A stretch of 11,115 nt of DNA. Origin: Phycisphaerales bacterium. Lineage in GTDB: Bacteria > Planctomycetota > Phycisphaerae > Phycisphaerales > UBA1924. Numbering within the stretch: position 1 is the stretch's first letter; every line of letters starts with the position of its first letter. Made by a program: the position numbers and the translations under genes. The notes under the pieces are model-generated. The model searched no databases, was not told the origin of the DNA, and was given only the letters and a program-made list of their open reading frames with translations. This document shows positions 6,625 to 11,115 of the stretch, one piece after another. The stretch is taken from positions 1 to 11,115 of the forward strand of contig JAUXUZ010000088.1 of NCBI GenBank assembly GCA_030680655.1, written 5' to 3'.

Positions 6625-6656
6625 CCGTCCCGGCCCCGGTTTTGGGTCGGGAACGG
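6625..6656 (+). other. Strong stem-loop in the actA leader
   Basis: CCGTCCCGGCCC (6625-6636) pairs with GGGTCGGGAACGG (6644-6656) through 12 pairs, one of them G-U, with one bulged A (6652 or 6653) and a CGGTTTT loop. It ends 36 bases before the actA start and 25 bases before its GGAG ribosome site, so it leaves that site free. It could protect the mRNA 5' end or act as an attenuator. Confidence 0.55.
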
Positions 6657-6692
6657 GCTTTGGTGAACGGGTAACCGGATGGGAGTCGCCGG

Positions 6693-7418
6693 ATGTCAAC
6701 GATTTTCCCCAAGTGGACCAACGGACTCCCCTTCCACATGGTGGGCGGCGGCATGACCGCCCTCACGCTCGTGGTGGGTGGGGTTTGGTACTACTTCACC
6801 CCCGCGTTCTGGGAAGTGGGGTACATGCCCAAGCAGCCCGGTGGCGGCTTCAACCACCAGATCCACGCGGGCAAGCTGGGGATGGACTGCCGTTACTGCC
6901 ACTCGCAGATTGAAGTCAGCGCTGAGGCCAACATCCCCGCGGTCTCGGTTTGCAACGGCTGCCACGGCGAGAACAAGCTGCAGAAGTTCGAGAACCCGCA
7001 GCACAAGGCCAAGACCGATTTCATCCGCGAGGCGTACGCCGCCGACGCGCCGATCGAGTGGCACCGCGTTCACAAGCTGCCCGATTACGTGCGTAATTTT
7101 CCGCACAGCGTGCACCTCAACGCCGGCGTTTCGTGCATCTCGTGCCACGGCAACGTTGCACGCATGCCGGTGGTCTGGCAGCAAGAGAGCCTCAGCATGG
7201 GCTGGTGCCTCGACTGCCACCGCAACCCCGAGCCGAACCTCGTTCCCCGTGCGGGCGACCCCAAGCCGGGCGGCGGCGTCTACGAGGACATGATGACGCG
7301 CCTGTTCGATGTCGAGAAGATGAAAGAGGACCCCGCGGCCGTGGCGGCGCAGGGCGCTTTGCTCTACGAGAAGCGCAAGCTCGCGGCGCCTGAGAACTGC
7401 GGCGCTTGCCACTACTGA
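6693..7418 (+). CDS. actA: Alternative complex III subunit A, pentaheme cytochrome c
   Basis: ActA carries electrons within alternative complex III, the menaquinol:electron-acceptor oxidoreductase that replaces the bc1 complex. The 241-residue product has exactly five CxxCH heme c motifs: 66-70 (CRYCH), 87-91 (CNGCH), 148-152 (CISCH), 172-176 (CLDCH) and 236-240 (CGACH, one residue before the C-terminus). This is the usual number for ActA. One membrane anchor lies at about 16-35, preceded by a short cytoplasmic tail, so the heme domain faces the periplasm. Heme attachment needs the cytochrome c maturation system. Additional histidines (H55, H58, H124, H127, H138, H141) are candidate axial ligands. 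ATG 6693 has a GGAG site 7 bases upstream. It is the first gene of the operon, 58 bases before actB. Confidence 0.93.
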   Translation: MSTIFPKWTNGLPFHMVGGGMTALTLVVGGVWYYFTPAFWEVGYMPKQPGGGFNHQIHAGKLGMDCRYCHSQIEVSAEANIPAVSVCNGCHGENKLQKFENPQHKAKTDFIREAYAADAPIEWHRVHKLPDYVRNFPHSVHLNAGVSCISCHGNVARMPVVWQQESLSMGWCLDCHRNPEPNLVPRAGDPKPGGGVYEDMMTRLFDVEKMKEDPAAVAAQGALLYEKRKLAAPENCGACHY

Positions 7419-7476
7419 ACCGAGTCAACGACCGCCATCGGCCCGAAGCAGAAGACCAGCAGAAGAAGACACCACT

Positions 7477-10400
7477 ATGGCTCACGATCAATGCCATTCC
7501 AGCGTCGAAGACGGCAAGCCCCTGCACAAGGCGCGGACGCCCCACGAACTGATCGGCGCGGCGGGCGCCAAGCACTGGCGCGGCCTTGACGACCTTGCCG
7601 ACACCGGCGAGTTCCGCGACTTCCTGGAGCGCGAGTTCCCCGACGGCGCGAGCGAACTGCTGCAAGGGAGCCGGCGCACGTTCCTCAAGCTGATGGGCGC
7701 GGGCGTTGCGCTCGCCGGGGCGGCCACGATGCCCGGCTGCCGCCGGCCCGCCCACGAGATCCTGCCGTATTCGGCGAACGTGCCCGAGTCGATCATCCCC
7801 GGAAAGAGCCTCTTCTACGCGACGTCGCGCCCGCTGCCGGGCGGCGGCGCCGAGGGCCTGCTGGTTGAGACGCATGAGGGCCGCCCGACCAAGGTCGAGG
7901 GCAACCCGCTCCACCCAGTCAATCAGGGCAAGAGCAGCGAGTGGTCGCAGGCGAGCATCCTGGCGCTCTACGACCCCGACCGCCTGAAGGAGCCGGAGTT
8001 CCGTCGCGTCGGCAAAGACGGCGAGGCTTCGTACGTGCCCGCGACGTGGGACGACTTCACCGCGTGGAGCGCCAAGCACTTCACCAACTACGACGCGACG
8101 CACGGCATGGGCCTGGCGTTCGTGGTCGACAAGAAGACCAGCCCCACCCGCGACGCCCTGCGCGATCAGATCAAGAAGCGCTGGCCCGATGCGTCGTGGA
8201 TCGCCTACGACGCGACGGAGAACACCGCGGCCAACGCCGCGATCTCCGCGGTCTGCGGCGGGCCCGCCACCGAGGTGCTCGACATCTCCAAGGCGAAGAT
8301 CATCCTCTCGCTCGACCGTGACTTCCTGCACTTTGAGCCGCTGAGCCTCGTGCACGCCCGGCAGTGGGGCGCGTGGCGCAGCGTGATGGGCACCAAGGAC
8401 CAGATGTGCCGGCTGTACTGCGCCGAGTCGTCGTTCTCCGGCACGGGCGGCTCGGCCGACCACCGCGTGCGGGTCGCGCCGTCGCAGATCCCCGCGCTGG
8501 TCGTGGCGATCGCCAAGAAGCTCGGGCTCTCGGGCCCGCTGGCGGCGGGCGTTGGCGCGGCCAAGGTGAGCGACGCAGCCGTTGATACGAAGTTCGTTGA
8601 CGCCGTCGCCGAGGACCTTGCGGCCCACAGGGGCGCGAGCCTGATCGTCGTCGGTGCCAGCCAGCCGTCGTGGGTGCACGCCCTGGTGGCCGGGCTCAAC
8701 AGCGAACTGGGCAACGTCGGGCAGACCGTCAAGTTCATCCCTGCCGGCGCGGATCGCGTCAGCGACGGCGCCGCCGGGCTGGCGAAGCTCGCGGGCCAGG
8801 TCGAGCGCGGCGAGGTGAAGACGCTCGTGTGCATCGAGACCAACCCCGCCTTTAACGCGCCGGCCGCGCTGAAGCTCGAGGAGAAGCTCGCCAAGGCCGT
8901 CGCCGACAAGAAGCTCACGCTCATCGTGCAGTCGGTTGAGGACAGCGAGACGGTGGAGATCGCCAACTGGCGTCTCAACAGCACGACGTACCTCGAGTCG
9001 TGGGGCGATGTGGTCGCCGCCGACGGCACCCTCAGCGCGGTTCAGCCGATGATCGCGCCGCTCTACACCGCGCGCAGCGAGATCGAGACGCTGGCCACGA
9101 TCCTGGGTCAGAAGCCCGACGGCTACGACCTTGTGCGCTCGGTATGGTCGAAGCGCACGCCGGTCGACTTCGACAAGAGCTGGCGCAAGGCGCTCTGGAA
9201 CGGCGTCGCTGGCAACATCGCCGGCGCTGCGATGAGCGTCAGCGTCAACCACGCCGCCGACATCGTCGTCAACGCCGCGGCCGGCGCGGCGCCTTCCGCA
9301 ACTTCGCTCGACGTCGTGTTCGAGTGCGGCCTCATGGCCGACGGCAGCTGGGCCAACAACGCGTGGCTGCAGGAACTGCCGCACACCGCGTCGAAGGTCG
9401 TGTGGGACAACCCGGCCTACTGCTCCCCCTCGACGCTCGATGCCCTGAACCTGACGCGCCCCGACGAAACCGACAAGAAGCCCCACGGCTCACTGGCCGA
9501 GGTGACCGTGGGTGGCGCGTCGATGGTGATCGCGGTCTGGCCTGTGCCGGGCATGCCCGACAACACGCTGGTGCTGCCGCTGGGCAACGGCCGGCGCAAG
9601 TCGGGCCAGGTCGGCACGGGGGTGGGCTTCAACACCTTCCTGCTCAAGCCCGCCGGCGCGTTCAGTGCATCGGGCGCCACGGTCAAGGGCAAGGGTGAGA
9701 CCTACGACGTCTCGTGCACGCAGACGCACGGTTCGATGGAGGGACGCGCCATCGTGCGGTCTGTCGACCTGCCCGCGTTTGAGAAGCACGGCGACCCGGC
9801 GGTGGTGACAACAGTGGATACGTACGGCCGGCCCAAGCGGCTGACCCTGGGTGAGCGCCTCGAAGGCGGCGAGCTCAACCACATGCCCGCCAACGTCAGC
9901 GCGTACCCCAACCCCTTCAACGGCACGCGTAGCGAACCGACAAATGAGAAGGGCGCGTACATCGACCCCGCGCGGGCCGGCAAGCTCAGCGAGCACGCCC
10001 CGTACAGCCAGCGCGTGCAGTGGGGCATGTCGATCGACCTCTCCGCGTGCAGCGGCTGCAACGTCTGCACGATCGCCTGCCAGGCGGAGAACAACATCCC
10101 CGTTGTTGGCAAGTTTGAGGTGAACAAGGGTCGCGAGATGCAGTGGATCCGCGTGGACCGCTACTTCACCGGACGCAGCCGCGACAACCCCAGCGGCATG
10201 GTCTTCCAGCCCGTCGCGTGCGTGCACTGCGAGAACGCGCCGTGCGAGGTCGTCTGCCCGGTCAACGCCACCGTGCACGGGCCCGAGGGCAACAACTACA
10301 TGGTCTACAACCGCTGAATCGGCACGCGGTACTGCGCCAACAACTGCCCCTACAAGGTGCGCCGCTTCAACTTCTTCGACTTCGGCGTCACCAAGCTCAA

Positions 10401-11076
10401 CGGCGGGCTCGACCCCAACATCGCCGAGTCGACCCCCGGCCTGCTCAAGGACAACCTGCCCGCCAACCAGCACCTGATCCCGCCGCGCTTGCGCCACAAG
10501 CTCGACGAGATCCAGAAGCTGCAGAAGAACCCCAACGTCACCGTCCGCTCGCGCGGCGTGATGGAGAAGTGCACCTACTGCATCCAGCGCACCAACGAGG
10601 CCAAGATCGAGCTCAAGCTGCGTGCGACGAAGGAGGGCCGGGTCTTCGACATCGCCGCCGACGGCGTGCCAGACGGGTTCGTGCAGACCGCCTGCCAGCA
10701 GGCCTGCCCCACCAGCGCGATCCACTTCGGTGACATCCTCGACCCGCAGAGCAAGGTCCGCGCGATGCGCGACCACACCCGCACCTACGCGCTGCTTGGG
10801 TACCTCGACACCCGCCCGCGCACCACGCACATGATCCGCGTGGGCAACCCCAACACCAAGTACCTCGCGGCCCTGGTCGCCGCCGGTGACAAGGATGCCG
10901 CCGACCGCGTGCACTCGATCGAGCACCCCGTCGCCGATCACGGCGGGCACAGCGCAGCAGACGGCAACGAGCACAACGGGCACGGCGCTGAGCAGCACGC
11001 CGCGTTCATCGATCGCACCAAGAGGGGCGAGGCGGGCTACCGCCTGAGCCTCGCGGTCCTGGGAGGCCACGCGTGA
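7477..11076 (+). CDS. actB: Alternative complex III subunit B, with in-frame TGA at codon 947 (possible selenoprotein)
   Basis: ActB is the large periplasmic subunit of ACIII; it fuses a Mo-oxidoreductase-like domain, which in this family holds no Mo cofactor, to a ferredoxin-type domain that relays electrons. Read through one TGA, the frame gives 1199 residues, in line with the family. After a 64-residue lead comes a TAT-variant signal (SRRTFLK, 65-71; hydrophobic to 87) with C88 as possible lipid site. The Mo-like domain spans about 95-800. Ferredoxin motifs: C858/861/864/868; C915/918/923/927; codon 947/T950/C953/C957; C1032/1035/1073/1077. T950 in place of Cys fits the known three [4Fe-4S] plus one [3Fe-4S]. 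Codon 947 is TGA where Cys is expected (YNR-x-IGTRYCANNCP). If TGA stops translation, the product ends at 946 residues (10317) without motifs III and IV. A His-rich tail (1145-1174) precedes the end, and the stop overlaps actC. Confidence 0.92.
10315..10317 (+). other. actB: In-frame TGA at an Fe-S ligand position of actB (candidate selenocysteine codon)
   Basis: The codon sits between CGC (Arg946) and ATC (Ile948). The frame is uninterrupted before and after it. It replaces the first Cys of C-x2-T-x2-C-x3-C-P; a single base (A10317 for C or T) separates it from a Cys codon. TGA ends other genes in the window (actA, ctaA, the MmeI-like gene, actB itself), so it is not simply a sense codon here. 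Selenocysteine, a recent nonsense mutation and a sequence error all remain possible. Confidence 0.6.
10321..10338 (+). promoter_or_regulatory. Candidate bacterial SECIS hairpin after the actB TGA
   Basis: GGCACGCGGTACTGCGCC can fold with G-C, G-C, a two-base CA bulge on the 5' side, then C-G, G-C, C-G, and a six-base loop GGUACU (10328-10333). A bulged 5' arm and a short loop starting with G resemble the E. coli fdhF SECIS tip (loop AGGUCU). The loop starts 10 bases after the TGA, closer than the spacing I recall for known bacterial SECIS elements (about 16 or more), so this is weak support. Confidence 0.3.
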
Positions 11077-11115
11077 GCATCCGACCCGATGAAACCATGG
11101 CGCATGAGTCGGCCG
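11073..11115 (+). CDS. actC: Alternative complex III subunit C (NrfD-like), start only
   Basis: GTG at 11073 overlaps the actB TGA in the arrangement GTGA, and a GGGAGG ribosome site (11061-11066) lies 6 bases upstream, so the start is well supported and translation is probably coupled to actB. Only 14 codons are visible (MSIRPDETMAHESA), which carry no family motif. The identity as ActC, the NrfD-like integral membrane subunit that binds quinol, is inferred from the usual actA-actB-actC gene order. An in-frame ATG at 11097 is a less likely start. Confidence 0.65.
   Translation, partial: MSIRPDETMAHESA

Larger units (their letters stand above)
6376..6692. promoter_or_regulatory. Divergent control region between ctaA and actA
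   Basis: These 317 bases must drive ctaA leftward and the ACIII operon rightward. They hold the most A/T-rich patch of the neighbourhood (6520-6566), a Fur-box-like palindrome (6481-6495), an extended -10 for ctaA (6527-6535) and two hairpins in the probable actA leader (6552-6574 and 6625-6656). No protein-coding frame here looks real. For actA, TTGCAA (6522-6527) and TATTCT (6546-6551), 18 bases apart, are a weak candidate -35/-10 pair. Confidence 0.65.

Noticed and set aside
7192..9486. A 764-residue open frame on the minus strand opposite actA/actB
   Set aside because: It lies antisense to clearly identified actA and actB, is dominated by Arg, Gly, Ala, Val and His as expected of a GC-rich shadow frame, and shows no family motif or ribosome site.
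9490..11070. A 526-residue open frame on the minus strand opposite actB
   Set aside because: Antisense shadow of the ActB Fe-S domain; composition is nearly all Val, Ala, Gly, Leu, Asp and Arg with no recognisable domain.
10357..11076. A separate gene starting at GTG 10357 behind the TGA (split ActB)
   Set aside because: The frame is continuous with actB, has no ribosome site, and the break would fall inside the ferredoxin domain between motifs II and III, not at a domain border. It is better read as the rest of actB.
7477..11076. General reassignment of UGA to an amino acid in this organism
   Set aside because: TGA is the natural end of ActA right after the last heme motif, of ctaA, of the MmeI-like gene and of actB at the actC overlap, so the standard code applies.

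Overview
The window looks like a chromosomal segment of a GC-rich Gram-negative bacterium, most likely a planctomycete (Phycisphaerae-like). This is an inference from three things: an alternative complex III (ACIII) gene order, a long heme A synthase with the motif AVPDWPGTYGANMFLYP, and a small lipoprotein with a DPTTGRTYF motif. No rRNA, tRNA, CRISPR array or insertion sequence was seen.

Layout. Positions 1-145 (minus) hold the start of a lipoprotein gene that runs off the window. Positions 146-417 are non-coding with hairpin repeats. A 106-residue hypothetical protein (418-738, plus) sits between two copies of the same repeat. Convergent with it is a minus-strand pair: a cysteine-containing HNH-like protein (874-1656) placed 3 bases behind an MmeI-family type IIG restriction-modification enzyme (1660-about 4452). 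About 530 bases of hairpin-rich, partly duplicated non-coding DNA follow (4453-4980). Then come the heme A synthase gene ctaA (4981-6375, minus), a divergent control region (6376-6692), and the plus-strand ACIII operon: actA (6693-7418), actB (7477-11076) and the first codons of actC (11073 onward).

How the genes work together. ActA (pentaheme cytochrome c), ActB (Mo-oxidoreductase-like domain plus Fe-S domain) and ActC (NrfD-like quinol-binding membrane subunit) form ACIII, which oxidises menaquinol and passes electrons toward a heme-copper oxidase. CtaA makes the heme A such oxidases need. The shared intergenic region carries a Fur-box-like palindrome, so iron supply may control heme A synthesis, ACIII or both. 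The restriction gene pair is a separate, probably defensive, unit.

Main discovery candidate. actB is interrupted by one in-frame TGA (10315-10317, codon 947) exactly where the family has the first cysteine of the third ferredoxin motif (xIGTRYCANNCP). The frame continues intact for 252 more codons with all later motifs. A small hairpin with a GGUACU loop and a 5'-side bulge lies just downstream. This fits selenocysteine replacing a [3Fe-4S] ligand, but a point mutation or sequencing error cannot be excluded from this sequence alone. UGA is used as an ordinary stop elsewhere in the window, so a general code change is unlikely.
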